Positions 24,529-33,950 of a stretch of 64,000 nucleotides of DNA are shown here, piece by piece. The position numbers and the translations under genes were made by a program. The stretch is from Curtobacterium luteum (lineage in GTDB: Bacteria > Actinomycetota > Actinomycetes > Actinomycetales > Microbacteriaceae), in contig NZ_LDQC01000022.1 of NCBI RefSeq assembly GCF_001475545.1, positions 1 through 64,000 on the forward strand, in the 5' to 3' direction. A model generated the notes under the pieces. The model did not search any database and had not been told where the DNA came from. It saw only the letters and a list, made by a program, of their open reading frames with translations. Each line of letters begins with the position of its first letter. Positions within the stretch are counted from its first letter, which is position 1.

Positions 24529-25736
24529 GACTGCACCACCGCGTTGAAGATGCTGTTCCACTCCGAGTACTCGTCGTAGTTCTCGAACACCCGGAACTCG
24601 TGGGAGCGGCCCAGGACGTCCTCCGACGGGAACACGAGTGGGCTGTCCGCGACGGTGGGGTCGTCGAGGACGTCGCGCACGTAGTCCTCGGCTCCGGGGA
24701 CCGGGCACACGTAGTTGACGTAGTCCTCGACGATCCCGGCGATCTTCGGCGTGTAGTAGAAGTCCATCCACGCCAGCGCCGAGACCGGGTTGGCCGCCTG
24801 CCTTGGGATCATGAGGTTGTCGTGCCACATCATCTGGCCTTCCTCCGGCGTGACGAACTCCAGGTGCTCGAACCCGGACTGCTGCGCCTGGAAGACGTCG
24901 CCCGACCAGGCCTGCGTGATCCAGGTGTCGCCGTTCTCGAGCTTGTTGATGTAGCTCTGGTCGTAGAACCCGGTGACGCTCGGCCGGAGTTTCCGCAGCC
25001 AGTCCTGGGCCTTCCGCCAGTCCGACGGCGTGGAGGTCTCGGGGTTGATCCCGTTCGCCAGGAGCCCGAGCGACCCGAGCTCGGTGTTGTCGCTCATCAG
25101 CCCGACACGACCCCGGAAGGCCGGGTCGAGGAGGTCCTGGAAGGACGTGATCTCGCGGTCGATGTACTTCGGGTTGTAGGCGAGTCCGGTGAACCCGGTC
25201 TGCCACACCACGGAGTGCTTGTTGTCGGGGTCGTACGTCGGGTCCTTCACGGAGTCACCGGCGTACTTCGCGAAGTTCGGCAGTCGCGCGTGGTCGAGCT
25301 CGCACACGAACCCGTTCTTGATCATCTGCGTGAGCTCGAACCCGTTCGTCATGACGACGAGGTCGTAGCCGGTCGCACCCCGCGCGCGCAGGATCGGTGA
25401 GACGGTCGCGTAGAACGTCGCGTTGTCCTGGATCACCGCCTGGTAGTCCACCGAGATCCCGGTGGCCTGCTCGAAGAGCTGGATCGACTCGGACTTGCCC
25501 TTGTCGGAGTCGATGTAGAGCGGCCAGTTCGCGAAGTTCAGCTGCTTGGTCGCCTTCGCGTCGGCCCAGAACCGCTCCCAGTCCACTTCGGTGTCCGCGA
25601 CCGATGCGGCTGATCCCTTGATGCTGCACCCGGCGAGGAGCGCGGCGACCGCGGCGGCCCCGCCGCCGGCGAGGAACCCGCGCCGGCTGACACGCGCGGA
25701 CGTCAGTCCGCGGACGAGGTCGGGTCGGCTGCTCAC
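24525..25736 (-). CDS. potD: Polyamine ABC transporter substrate-binding lipoprotein (PotD-like)
   Basis: A 403-residue exported protein. The N-terminus holds a twin-arginine motif, SRRGFLAGG, and a lipobox LLAGC, so it is probably a Tat-exported lipoprotein anchored outside the membrane. The mature part is of the spermidine/putrescine-binding type (LNFANWPLYIDSD near the mature N-terminus; WITQAWSGD; LMIPRQAANP). The GTG start at 25736 overlaps the ATPase stop. Neighbouring catabolic genes suggest putrescine as the ligand. Confidence 0.9.
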   Translation of the reverse strand: MSSRPDLVRGLTSARVSRRGFLAGGGAAAVAALLAGCSIKGSAASVADTEVDWERFWADAKATKQLNFANWPLYIDSDKGKSESIQLFEQATGISVDYQAVIQDNATFYATVSPILRARGATGYDLVVMTNGFELTQMIKNGFVCELDHARLPNFAKYAGDSVKDPTYDPDNKHSVVWQTGFTGLAYNPKYIDREITSFQDLLDPAFRGRVGLMSDNTELGSLGLLANGINPETSTPSDWRKAQDWLRKLRPSVTGFYDQSYINKLENGDTWITQAWSGDVFQAQQSGFEHLEFVTPEEGQMMWHDNLMIPRQAANPVSALAWMDFYYTPKIAGIVEDYVNYVCPVPGAEDYVRDVLDDPTVADSPLVFPSEDVLGRSHEFRVFENYDEYSEWNSIFNAVVQS

Positions 25737-26920
25737 GCGACCGCTCCTGCGGTCGCCGGTGCGGACTGGAGGCCCGGATCGCCCTGGGCGGTGACGGTCG
25801 CGTCGGACGCGTGGTGCGCCTCCAGGCCGAACCCGTGGTCGACGCCCCACGTCAGCCAGACCTCGGTGCCGGTGGCGATCCGGGGCCCACCCTTCGAGTT
25901 CTGCGCGAAGACGGACACCTGCCCGGCGCCGGGCACGTGCACGAGGTACTGCGTGCTCACGCCGGAGAACGAGACGTCCACGACCCGTCCGGGGCCGAGG
26001 ATGTTCCGGCCGGCCTCCGGGGAGGGCTCCGCCGTGCGGATCTTGAGCTTCTCGGGGCGGACGCCGACGACCACGCGCCCGGAGGTCGCGACGGCGCGCG
26101 CGGTCGGGACCGCGAGGGTGCCGGCCTCGGTCGCCACGACCAGGAGCTCGCCGTCGGTGCCCCGGACCTCGCCCTCGAGCAGGTTCGACTGACCGAGGAA
26201 GTTCGCGACGAACGCGGTGCGCGGGAGTTCGTAGAGCTCCTGGGGGCTGCCCATCTGCTCGATGCGCCCGCCGTTCATGACGGCGACCGTGTCGGCCATC
26301 GTCATCGCCTCTTCTTGATCGTGGGTGACGTGCAGGAAGGTGAGCCCCACCTCGGCCTGGATCGACTTCAGCTCGAACTGCATCTGGTGGCGGAGCTTGA
26401 GGTCGAGCGCGCCGAGCGGCTCGTCGAGGAGCAGGAGCGCGGGACGGTTCACGATGGCGCGGGCGAGGGCGACGCGCTGCTGCATGCCTCCGGACAGCTG
26501 CGCGGGACGCTTCGACGCGGAGCCCTCGAGCTCGACGAGCCGGAGCGCCTCGGTCGCCTTCGTCATCGGGTCCGGGATGCGCCGGCGCTTCAGGCCGAAC
26601 GCGACGTTCTCGAGCACGCTCATGTGCGGGAAGAGCGCGTAGTTCTGGAACACCGTGTTGACCGGCCGCTGGTAGGGCTTCGTGTCGGTGACGTCCTTCC
26701 CGCCGATCGTGATCGTGCCGCTCGTGGGTTCCTCGAGTCCGGCGACGAGCCGCAGCGTGGTGGTCTTGCCGCAGCCGGACGGTCCGAGCAGGGCGAAGAA
26801 CGACCCGGCGGGCACCGTGAGGTCGAGCGAGTCGACCGCGGTGTGACCCGGGAAGGCCTTGGTGATCCGGTCGAGCCGCAGATCGGCCCCCGATTCGGCG
26901 AACGTGCCGGTCATTGCCAT
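25733..26920 (-). CDS. potA: Polyamine ABC transporter ATPase (PotA-like)
   Basis: A 395-residue ATPase: Walker A GPSGCGKTT, Q-loop (VFQNYALFPHM), signature LSGGMQQR, Walker B LLLLDEPLGALD and switch histidine HVTHDQEEA. A C-terminal TOBE-type regulatory domain runs from about residue 280. AGGAGG lies ahead of the ATG at 26920; a second ATG at 26914 is possible. It heads the transporter operon, 37 bases after the aldehyde dehydrogenase gene. Confidence 0.92.
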   Translation of the reverse strand: MAMTGTFAESGADLRLDRITKAFPGHTAVDSLDLTVPAGSFFALLGPSGCGKTTTLRLVAGLEEPTSGTITIGGKDVTDTKPYQRPVNTVFQNYALFPHMSVLENVAFGLKRRRIPDPMTKATEALRLVELEGSASKRPAQLSGGMQQRVALARAIVNRPALLLLDEPLGALDLKLRHQMQFELKSIQAEVGLTFLHVTHDQEEAMTMADTVAVMNGGRIEQMGSPQELYELPRTAFVANFLGQSNLLEGEVRGTDGELLVVATEAGTLAVPTARAVATSGRVVVGVRPEKLKIRTAEPSPEAGRNILGPGRVVDVSFSGVSTQYLVHVPGAGQVSVFAQNSKGGPRIATGTEVWLTWGVDHGFGLEAHHASDATVTAQGDPGLQSAPATAGAVA

Positions 26921-26957
26921 GGTGCCTCCTGCTGGTGCGCGGGTCGGGATCCGGTGG

Positions 26958-28403
26958 TCAGCCGGTGTAGGACATGACGTGCTTGATGCGGGTGTAGTCG
27001 TCGAACCCGTACTGGGACAGGTCCTTGCCGTAGCCGGAGTGCCGGAAGCCGCCGTGCGGCATCTCGGCGACGATCGGGATGTGCGTGTTGATCCACACGC
27101 AGCCGGAGTCGAGGTCGCGGGAGCACCGCATCGCCCGTGCGTGGTCGGTCGTCCACACCGAGCTCGCGAGACCGTACTCGACGTCGTTCGCGAGCTGCAG
27201 TGCTTCGTCCTCGGTCCGGAACCGCTGGACCGTCTGCACCGGACCGAACACCTCTTCCTGCACGATGCGGTCGTCCTGCCGGAGCCCGGACACGATCGTG
27301 GCCTCGTGGTGGAACCCGCGGTCGCCGATCCGGTGGCCACCCGTCTCCACCGTGGCGTGGTCGGGGAGGGAGTCGAGGAAGGAACGGACCTGGGCGAGCT
27401 GGCCGGCGTTGTTCACCGGGCCGAACGCGGGGTCGGCCAGGTCGGGGCCGGTGCGGGCGTTCGTGCGGGCCTCGGCGACGAGGGCCGCGACGAACTCGTC
27501 GTGGATGCCGTCCTGCACGAGCAGCCTCGTCGCCGCGGTGCAGTCCTGTCCGGCGTTGAAGAACCCCGCGGCGACGATCCCGGCGACGGCCGACGGGATG
27601 TCGGCGTCGTCGAACACGATGACCGGGGCCTTGCCGCCGAGTTCGAGGTGCGTGCGCTTGAGGTCGGCCGCGGCGGCGCGGGCGACCTGCACGCCGGCGC
27701 GGACCGAGCCGGTGATGCTCACGAGCTGGGGCGTCGGGTGGTCGATCATCGCGGCGCCGGTGGTCCGGTCGCCGAGCACGACGTTGAGCACGCCCGGCGG
27801 CAGGAACTCTGCCGCGACCTCGGCGAGCAGGAGCGTCGAGAGCGGCGTGGTGTCGCTCGGCTTGAGCACCGTGGTGTTCCCCGCGGCGATCGCCGGGGCG
27901 AACTTCCACACCGCCATGTTGAGCGGGTAGTTCCACGGCGTGACCTGAGCGACGACGCCGATCGGCTCGCGGCGGACGAACGACGTGTGGTCCGCCAGGT
28001 ACTCGCCGGCGCTCCGACCCTCGAGGTTCCGCGCGGCCCCGGCGAAGAAGCGGATCTGGTCGACCGACAGCAGGATCTCGTCCTGCACGAGGGTCGCTCG
28101 GGGCTTGCCGGTGTCGAGGGACTCGAGGTCGGCGAACTCCTCGGCACGCTGCTCCATCGCGTCGGCGATCCGGAACAGGGCGAGCTGGCGTTCGCCGGGG
28201 GTGGTGCGACGCCAGGTCGTGAAGGCTTCGCTCGCGGCGGCGAACGCGGTGTCGACGTCCTCGGCGGTGGAGACGGGCGAGGTGCCGTACACGTGCTCGT
28301 CGGTGGGCGCGACGAGGTCCATCGTCGCGTCGCCGCGGGGCGCGACCGGCTCGCCCCCGACGAAGTTCCGGAGCACCCGCGTCGCTGTGTCACTGTCCAG
28401 CAT
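26958..28403 (-). CDS. patD: Gamma-aminobutyraldehyde dehydrogenase (PatD/YdcW-like)
   Basis: A 481-residue NAD-dependent aldehyde dehydrogenase. Catalytic glutamate in LELGGKAPVIV and cysteine in NAGQDCTAATR; the C-terminal GGFRHSGYGKDLSQYGFDDYTR is typical of betaine- and aminobutyraldehyde dehydrogenases. I infer oxidation of 4-aminobutanal, made from putrescine, to GABA. It heads the operon with the PotABCD-type importer and is divergent from an AsnC/Lrp regulator. The ATG at 28403 is preferred over 23 extra upstream residues that overlap the promoter. Confidence 0.88.
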   Translation of the reverse strand: MLDSDTATRVLRNFVGGEPVAPRGDATMDLVAPTDEHVYGTSPVSTAEDVDTAFAAASEAFTTWRRTTPGERQLALFRIADAMEQRAEEFADLESLDTGKPRATLVQDEILLSVDQIRFFAGAARNLEGRSAGEYLADHTSFVRREPIGVVAQVTPWNYPLNMAVWKFAPAIAAGNTTVLKPSDTTPLSTLLLAEVAAEFLPPGVLNVVLGDRTTGAAMIDHPTPQLVSITGSVRAGVQVARAAAADLKRTHLELGGKAPVIVFDDADIPSAVAGIVAAGFFNAGQDCTAATRLLVQDGIHDEFVAALVAEARTNARTGPDLADPAFGPVNNAGQLAQVRSFLDSLPDHATVETGGHRIGDRGFHHEATIVSGLRQDDRIVQEEVFGPVQTVQRFRTEDEALQLANDVEYGLASSVWTTDHARAMRCSRDLDSGCVWINTHIPIVAEMPHGGFRHSGYGKDLSQYGFDDYTRIKHVMSYTG

Positions 28404-28536
28404 GGCGGCGATACTGGCACGGAATCCCCCGCTCCGGAAGAAGGATCCGCAGGTTGAGGAGAACCGTAACAACGGAAATCGTCGCGAAACATCGTGTTCA
28501 CAACGAAATCCCTTGCGTCACACGGAGCCCGCTGCC
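28404..28536. promoter_or_regulatory. Divergent promoter region, patD/pot operon and asnC operon
   Basis: 133 bases, clearly AT-richer than the flanks, between two divergent operons. The near-repeat AACAACGGAAATC (about 28468) and CACAACGAAATC (about 28499) occurs twice, 31 bases apart, which would suit an Lrp/AsnC multimer. No full palindrome was found. Confidence 0.5.
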
Positions 28537-29019
28537 ATGCTGTCCGGCATGGCGGCAGCACCACGACGTCCGGGACCGATCGACGAGACCTCGAAGCGGA
28601 TCATCGAGCAACTCCAGGCAGACGGACGCCGCCCGTACGGTGAGATCGGCAAGGCGGTCGGTCTCAGCGAGGCGGCGGTCCGCCAACGGGTGCAGAAGCT
28701 CACGGAGACCGGCGTCATGCAGATCGTCGCGGTCACGGATCCCCTGCAGTTGGGGTTCCACCGGCAGGCGATGATCGGCATCCGGGTCAGCGGTGACACC
28801 CGAACCGTCGCCGACGAACTCGAACGGCTCCCGGCGGTCGACTACCTCGTCATGACCGCCGGGAGCTTCGACCTCATGGTGGAGGTCGTCTGCGAGGACG
28901 ACGACGGCCTCATCGAACTGCTCAACGGCACGATCCGGGCGATCCCGGGCGTCGCCGAGACCGAGACCTTCGTCTACCTGCAACTCCGCAAACAGCTCTA
29001 CGACTGGGGAACGCGATGA
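28537..29019 (+). CDS. AsnC/Lrp family transcriptional regulator
   Basis: A 160-residue protein with an N-terminal helix-turn-helix (IDETSKRIIEQLQADGRRPY then GKAVGLSEAAVRQRVQKL) and a C-terminal RAM/AsnC effector domain with the pattern TAGSFDLMVEVV. These regulators form octamers and sense amino acids or amines. Position between the divergent patD-pot operon and the aminotransferase operon makes it the likely local regulator of putrescine use. ATG 28537 or 28549 could be the start. Overlaps the aminotransferase gene. Confidence 0.9.
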   Translation: MLSGMAAAPRRPGPIDETSKRIIEQLQADGRRPYGEIGKAVGLSEAAVRQRVQKLTETGVMQIVAVTDPLQLGFHRQAMIGIRVSGDTRTVADELERLPAVDYLVMTAGSFDLMVEVVCEDDDGLIELLNGTIRAIPGVAETETFVYLQLRKQLYDWGTR

Positions 29020-30446
29020 CCATCTCCGAACCACGTGCACGCCTGGGGTCCTACGACCCGTTCGCCCCGGTGGACGACGCCGCACTGCAGCAGAAGTCGC
29101 GCGACCACCTCTGGATGCACTTCGCCCGGCACGGCGCGAACCAGGCCGGTGCCGACGTCCCCATCATGGTCCGGGGCGAGGGGCACCACGTCTACGACAG
29201 CCACGGCAAGGAGTACATCGACGGGCTCTCCGGCCTGTTCGTCGTCGCCGCCGGGCACGGCCGCAAGCGTCTGGCCGAGATGGCCGCGAAGCAGGCCGAG
29301 ACCCTGTCGTTCTTCCCGATCTGGTCGTACGCGCACCCCGCCGCGATCGAGCTCGCCGACCGGCTGGCCGACCACGCCCCGGGCGACCTCAACAAGGTGT
29401 TCTTCTCGACCGGCGGCGGCGAGGCCGTCGAGACCGCGTTCAAGCTCGCGAAGTACTACTGGAAGCTCCGCGGCAAGCCGATGAAGCACAAGGTGATCTC
29501 GCGTGCGGTCGCGTACCACGGCACACCGCAGGGTGCCCTCGCGATCACCGGCATCCCCGCGATGAAGCAGATGTTCGAGCCGCTCACCCCCGGCGGCTTC
29601 CGGGTCCCGAACACCAACTACTACCGCGCCGAGGAGATGGGATTCGCCGGTGGCTCGGAGGAGGAGTTCGGCTTCTGGGCGGCCGAGCGCATCCGCGAGA
29701 TGATCGAGTTCGAGGGTCCCGACACCGTCGCCGCCGTCTTCCTCGAGCCGGTGCAGAACTCCGGTGGCTGCTTCACCCCGCCGCCCGGGTACTTCCAGCG
29801 CGTCCGCGAGATCTGCGACGAGTACGACGTGCTGCTCGTGTCCGACGAGGTCATCTGCGCGTTCGGCCGGATCGGCACCATGTTCGCGTGCGACACGTAC
29901 GACTTCGTCCCGGACATGATCACCTGCGCGAAGGCCATGACCTCGGGCTACTCCCCCATCGGCGCGACGATCATCAGCGACAAGCTCTTCGAGCCGTTCT
30001 CCACCGGTGACACGACCTTCTACCACGGCTACACGTTCGGCGGACACCCGGTGTCGGCGGCCGTCGCGATGGAGAACCTCGACATCTTCGAGGAAGAGGG
30101 GCTGCTGCAGAACGTCCAGCAGAACGCGCCGCTCTTCAAGGCCGAGCTCGACACGCTCCGCGACCTGCCGATCGTCGGTGACGTCCGCGGTGACGGGTAC
30201 TTCTACGGCATCGAGCTCGTGAAGGACAAGGCGACGAAGACGACCTTCGACGACGCCGAGTCGGAGCGCCTCCTGCGCGGCTTCCTGTCGAAGGCGCTGT
30301 TCGACGCGGGGCTGTACTGCCGCGCCGACGACCGCGGGGACCCCGTCGTGCAGCTCGCGCCGCCGCTGACCATCGGTCAGCCGGAGTTCCGCGAGATGAC
30401 GTCGATCCTGCGGAGCGTCCTGACCGAGGCCTGGACGAAGATCTGA
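29016..30446 (+). CDS. Class III aminotransferase, candidate putrescine/diamine:pyruvate transaminase
   Basis: A 476-residue PLP enzyme of the omega-aminotransferase family (N-terminal RDHLWMHFARHG type). The substrate/cofactor region is YHGTPQGALAITG and the Schiff-base lysine is in MITCAKAMTSGYSPIG. Bacterial relatives (SpuC-like) use putrescine or other diamines with pyruvate. Overlap with the AsnC regulator and direct contact with amine-oxidising genes support a polyamine role; GABA or beta-alanine as donor is the alternative. Confidence 0.88.
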   Translation: MTISEPRARLGSYDPFAPVDDAALQQKSRDHLWMHFARHGANQAGADVPIMVRGEGHHVYDSHGKEYIDGLSGLFVVAAGHGRKRLAEMAAKQAETLSFFPIWSYAHPAAIELADRLADHAPGDLNKVFFSTGGGEAVETAFKLAKYYWKLRGKPMKHKVISRAVAYHGTPQGALAITGIPAMKQMFEPLTPGGFRVPNTNYYRAEEMGFAGGSEEEFGFWAAERIREMIEFEGPDTVAAVFLEPVQNSGGCFTPPPGYFQRVREICDEYDVLLVSDEVICAFGRIGTMFACDTYDFVPDMITCAKAMTSGYSPIGATIISDKLFEPFSTGDTTFYHGYTFGGHPVSAAVAMENLDIFEEEGLLQNVQQNAPLFKAELDTLRDLPIVGDVRGDGYFYGIELVKDKATKTTFDDAESERLLRGFLSKALFDAGLYCRADDRGDPVVQLAPPLTIGQPEFREMTSILRSVLTEAWTKI

Positions 30447-30448
30447 CC

Positions 30449-31813
30449 ATGACGGGCTACCGGGGCGTCTCGTTCTGGCTCGACGCGCTCGTCACGAGCG
30501 GTCGCGACGACCTGACGCCCCGCCCCCCGCTCGACGGCGACACGACCGCCGACGTCTGCATCGTCGGTGCCGGACTGACGGGTCTCTGGACCGCGTGGTA
30601 CCTGCACCAAGCCGATCCGCGCCTCCGGATCGTCGTCGTGGAACGTGAGATCGCGGGGTTCGGCGCATCCGGCCGCAACGGCGGCTGGTGCTCGGCCCTG
30701 TTCCCGGCGTCCGCCTCGTCGATCGCGGAACGCCACGGGTGGGACGCGGCGAACGCCATGCGCGCGGCGATGCGCGACACCGTCGACGAGGTCGGACGCG
30801 CAGCGTCCGAAGCCGGGGTCGACTGCGACTTCGTCAAGGGCGGCACCGTCCTCTACGCACGCTCGGCCGTGCAGGAGCGCGCCGCCCGCGACGAGGTCGC
30901 GTCCTCCGCCGCGTGGGGCGACCACATGACCTACCGCGACGCGCGCCCCGGGGACGCCGCCGGCTCCGCGGGGGTCGCGTGGACGCCGGACTGCGCGCGG
31001 CTGCAGCCCGCCGCGCTGGTGCGTGGCCTGGCGGCCACCCTGGAGGCACGGGGCGTCCGGATCGCGGAGCACACGCCCGCCTCCTCCTGGGACCAGGGCC
31101 GCGTGGTCACCTCGCGCGGGACCGTCTCGGCCGGCGCCGTCGTCATCGCCGTCGAGGGCTACGGTGCACAGCTCGAGCAGACCCGACGGCGCGTCCTGCC
31201 CCTGTACTCGCTCATGATCGCGACGGCGCCGCTGCCCGCGGCCGTGTGGGACCGGATCGGGCTCGAGCACGGGCAGACGTTCTCGGACTACCGGCACCTG
31301 CTCGTGTACGGGCAGCGGACGGCCGACGACCGCATCGCCTTCGGCGGACGGGGTGCCCGCTACCACTGGGGCTCGTCGATCGAGCCGGGCCACGATCGGG
31401 TGCCGCGGGTGTTCGACCACCTCCGGAGATCGCTGATCGACCTGTTCCCCGCCGTCGCCGACGCTCCGGTCACGCACTCGTGGGGTGGGCCGCTCGGCGT
31501 CCCCCGCGACTGGTGTGCCTCGGTGACGTGGGACGGCCACGTGGGCTCCGCCGGCGGGTACGTGGGTGATGGTCTGTCGACGACGAACCTCGCGGGCCGG
31601 ACCCTCGCCGACCTCGTCCGCGGGGTCTCGTCGTCGCTCACCGTGCTGCCGTGGGTGAACCACCGCTCGCCGGACTGGGAGCCCGAGCCCCTGCGGTTCC
31701 TCGGAGCGAACGCCGGGCTCGTGGCGACCGACCTGGCGGACCGCGAGGAAGCACTGACCGGGCGGCCGAGCATCGCCGCACGGGTGATGGCACCACTGAC
31801 GGGAGGGCACTGA
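30449..31813 (+). CDS. FAD-dependent amine/amino-acid oxidoreductase (PuuB/DadA-like)
   Basis: A 454-residue flavoprotein of the DAO fold: VCIVGAGLTGLWTAWYL Rossmann motif and GFGASGRNGGWCSALFP, a segment typical of gamma-glutamylputrescine oxidase (PuuB)-like members. The C-terminal FAD motif reads AGGYVGDGLSTTNLAGRTLADL. It follows the aminotransferase by two bases and overlaps the amine oxidase. There is no gamma-glutamylputrescine synthetase in the window, so a direct amine oxidase is as likely as PuuB. Confidence 0.85.
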   Translation: MTGYRGVSFWLDALVTSGRDDLTPRPPLDGDTTADVCIVGAGLTGLWTAWYLHQADPRLRIVVVEREIAGFGASGRNGGWCSALFPASASSIAERHGWDAANAMRAAMRDTVDEVGRAASEAGVDCDFVKGGTVLYARSAVQERAARDEVASSAAWGDHMTYRDARPGDAAGSAGVAWTPDCARLQPAALVRGLAATLEARGVRIAEHTPASSWDQGRVVTSRGTVSAGAVVIAVEGYGAQLEQTRRRVLPLYSLMIATAPLPAAVWDRIGLEHGQTFSDYRHLLVYGQRTADDRIAFGGRGARYHWGSSIEPGHDRVPRVFDHLRRSLIDLFPAVADAPVTHSWGGPLGVPRDWCASVTWDGHVGSAGGYVGDGLSTTNLAGRTLADLVRGVSSSLTVLPWVNHRSPDWEPEPLRFLGANAGLVATDLADREEALTGRPSIAARVMAPLTGGH

Positions 31814-33165
31814 TGCCTGACGTTCCCGGTCCGGACGCCGACGTCGTGGTCGTCGGCGCCGGCGTCTCCGGTCTCGCCGCAGCGCGCGCCCTGGTGCAGG
31901 GCGGCAAGCGTGTCGTCGTGCTCGAGGCGCGGGACCGCATCGGCGGTCGGACGTGGACCGACGACGCACTCGGCGTCCCGGTCGACCTCGGCGCCTCGTG
32001 GATCCACGGCGTCGACGGCAACCCGCTGTGGGAGCTCGCGCCCGCGCTCGGCATCGACACCGTCGAGTTCACCGTCGGCAGCTTCCAGTTCGACGGTCGC
32101 CCGATCGGCTGGCACGCACCGTCCGGTCGCCGGCTCACCGGAGCCGAGGCCGCGTCGTTCGTCGCCGACCTGCACGCCCTCGACGCCGCGCTGCCCGAGG
32201 TGGTCGAGCACGCGCCGCCGCCCTCCACCTACGCCAGCGCCGTGAACGCCGTCCTGCGCGACCTGCGGATCGACGGGGACCGGGCCGCTCGCGTCCGGGA
32301 GTACACGGCGCACCGTTCCGAGGACCTCTGCGGCGCGCCCGTCACCGTGCTCGATGCACACGGCCTCGACGAGGAGCACGTACCCGGCGACGAGGTCGTC
32401 TTCCCCCGCGGCTACGGCCAGTACGCCCGTGCCCTCGCCGAGGGTCTCGACGTCCGGCCGTCCTCGGTGGTCCGGGCCGTGCGGCAGTCCCCGGACGGCG
32501 CGGTGGTCGAACTCGCGGACGGCCGGGTCACCACCGCCGCCGAGGTCGTCGTCACGGTCCCGCTCGGTGTCCTGCAGGCAGGTGCCGTCATCTTCGAGCC
32601 CCCGCTCGCCCCCGACGTCCTCGATGCGATGGGCCGGCTCGGGATGGGCGTCTACGACAAGGTGTTCCTCCGGTTCCCCGAGCGGTTCTGGGGCGACGAC
32701 TGGGTCGTCCGGCAGCAGGGACCGGCCGGGGTCGACTGGCACTCCTGGTACGACATGTCCCGGGTGACCGGCGAACCGGTGCTCGCGGCCCTCGTCGGTG
32801 GTGCCGGCGCCCGGCGGATCGAGTCGCTGCCGGACGCGCTCGTCGTCGACGAGGGGCTCGAGGCGCTCCGTCGGATGTTCGGGTCATCGGTCCCCGAGCC
32901 CGATGCCGTACGCATCACCCGCTGGGCGGCGGACCCGTTCGCGCGGGGCTCGTACTCGTACCTGCACGTCGGGGCGTCACCCGATGACCACGACCTGCTC
33001 GGCTCGCGGTGCGGCCGGGTGCAGCTCGCCGGGGAGGCCACGTGGGGCGACGACCCCGCGACCGTGCACGGGGCGCTGCTGTCCGGGCTGCGGGCGGCCG
33101 GGCGGTTGCTCGGCCACGAGGTCGAGCCGCTGTCCCTCGCCGAACCGCTCCCCGCCTCACGCTGA
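31813..33165 (+). CDS. FAD-dependent amine oxidase (monoamine/polyamine oxidase type)
   Basis: A 450-residue flavin amine oxidase with VVVVGAGVSGLAAARAL, the GG-doublet region DRIGGRTWTDDALGVPVDLGASW and a C-terminal FAD-binding WGDDPATVHGALLSG. Members oxidise primary amines or spermidine-type polyamines with release of peroxide. It closes the operon asnC-aminotransferase-oxidoreductase-oxidase, sharing one base with the previous stop. Distinct in sequence from the putrescine oxidase-like gene at 43248-44615. Confidence 0.9.
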   Translation: MPDVPGPDADVVVVGAGVSGLAAARALVQGGKRVVVLEARDRIGGRTWTDDALGVPVDLGASWIHGVDGNPLWELAPALGIDTVEFTVGSFQFDGRPIGWHAPSGRRLTGAEAASFVADLHALDAALPEVVEHAPPPSTYASAVNAVLRDLRIDGDRAARVREYTAHRSEDLCGAPVTVLDAHGLDEEHVPGDEVVFPRGYGQYARALAEGLDVRPSSVVRAVRQSPDGAVVELADGRVTTAAEVVVTVPLGVLQAGAVIFEPPLAPDVLDAMGRLGMGVYDKVFLRFPERFWGDDWVVRQQGPAGVDWHSWYDMSRVTGEPVLAALVGGAGARRIESLPDALVVDEGLEALRRMFGSSVPEPDAVRITRWAADPFARGSYSYLHVGASPDDHDLLGSRCGRVQLAGEATWGDDPATVHGALLSGLRAAGRLLGHEVEPLSLAEPLPASR

Positions 33166-33257
33166 GTTCCGGGTTCACGCTCGGCGGGGTCCTGCGCTGA
33201 GAGGGTCCGCACGGGTCGCACGGCCGCCGAGCCGGGTCGCGGTGCCACACTCGACCC

Positions 33258-33911
33258 GTGACGTCGACGCGGCCCCTCCACCAGCACGAGCACCGCGCAC
33301 CCGTCGCCGTCGCCGTGCTGGTCAACCTCGCGCTGAGCCTCCTCCTGCCCGACGAGGTGCTGTTCTTCCCCGCGTGGGTCGTGCCGCTGCTCGGTGTCCT
33401 GCTGCTCACCCCGCTCATCGTGTTCAACCCGCGGCGACTCACCCGTGAGACCACCTGGTCCCGCTGGCTGTCCACGGGCCTCGCGGTGCTGCTCACCGTG
33501 GCGAACCAGCTCACCGTCGTGAAGACGATCGACCAGCTCCTGCACGGACACCCCGACGGCGGGGCAGTGCTGCTCACGGCCCTGCAGGTGTGGGTGAGCA
33601 GCATCATCGCGTTCGGGCTCGTGTACTGGGAACTCGACCGCGGTGGGCCGGTGGCGCGTCGCCGACCGCAGCTCTGGGCGAGCGACGAGGCCGACTTCCT
33701 GTTCCCGCAGGAGTCCGATCCGACCAAGGCGTCGTGGCGACCCGTCTACCTCGACTACCTCTACGTGGCGATGACGAACATGGTGGCGTTCAGCCCGACC
33801 GACACGATGCCGCTGACCGTCCGGGCGAAGATGATCATGGCCTACCAGGCGATCGGCGGCTTCATCCTGCTCGCACTGGTCATCTCCCGCGCGGTCAACA
33901 TCATCTCCTGA
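33258..33911 (+). CDS. Integral membrane protein (DUF1345-like)
   Basis: A 217-residue protein with five to six predicted membrane segments. The last part (VAMTNMVAFSPTDTMPLTVRAKMIMAYQ), just before the final span, resembles the end of DUF1345 proteins and ion-channel pore turns. GTG at 33258 is used; no strong ribosome site. It lies alone between the amine oxidase and the aguB-aguA operon. No function can be assigned. Confidence 0.65.
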   Translation: MTSTRPLHQHEHRAPVAVAVLVNLALSLLLPDEVLFFPAWVVPLLGVLLLTPLIVFNPRRLTRETTWSRWLSTGLAVLLTVANQLTVVKTIDQLLHGHPDGGAVLLTALQVWVSSIIAFGLVYWELDRGGPVARRRPQLWASDEADFLFPQESDPTKASWRPVYLDYLYVAMTNMVAFSPTDTMPLTVRAKMIMAYQAIGGFILLALVISRAVNIIS

Positions 33912-33921
33912 CCCCTTGTGC

Positions 33922-33943
33922 TTGTTGATCGCATGGTCAACAA
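33922..33943. promoter_or_regulatory. TTGTTGA-N8-TCAACAA inverted repeat before aguB
   Basis: A perfect 7-base inverted repeat eight bases apart, ending seven bases before the chosen aguB start. It is AT-rich within GC-rich surroundings. Its position implies control of the agmatine genes and argues against the longer GTG start at 33918. Confidence 0.65.
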
Positions 33944-33950
33944 TGACGGC

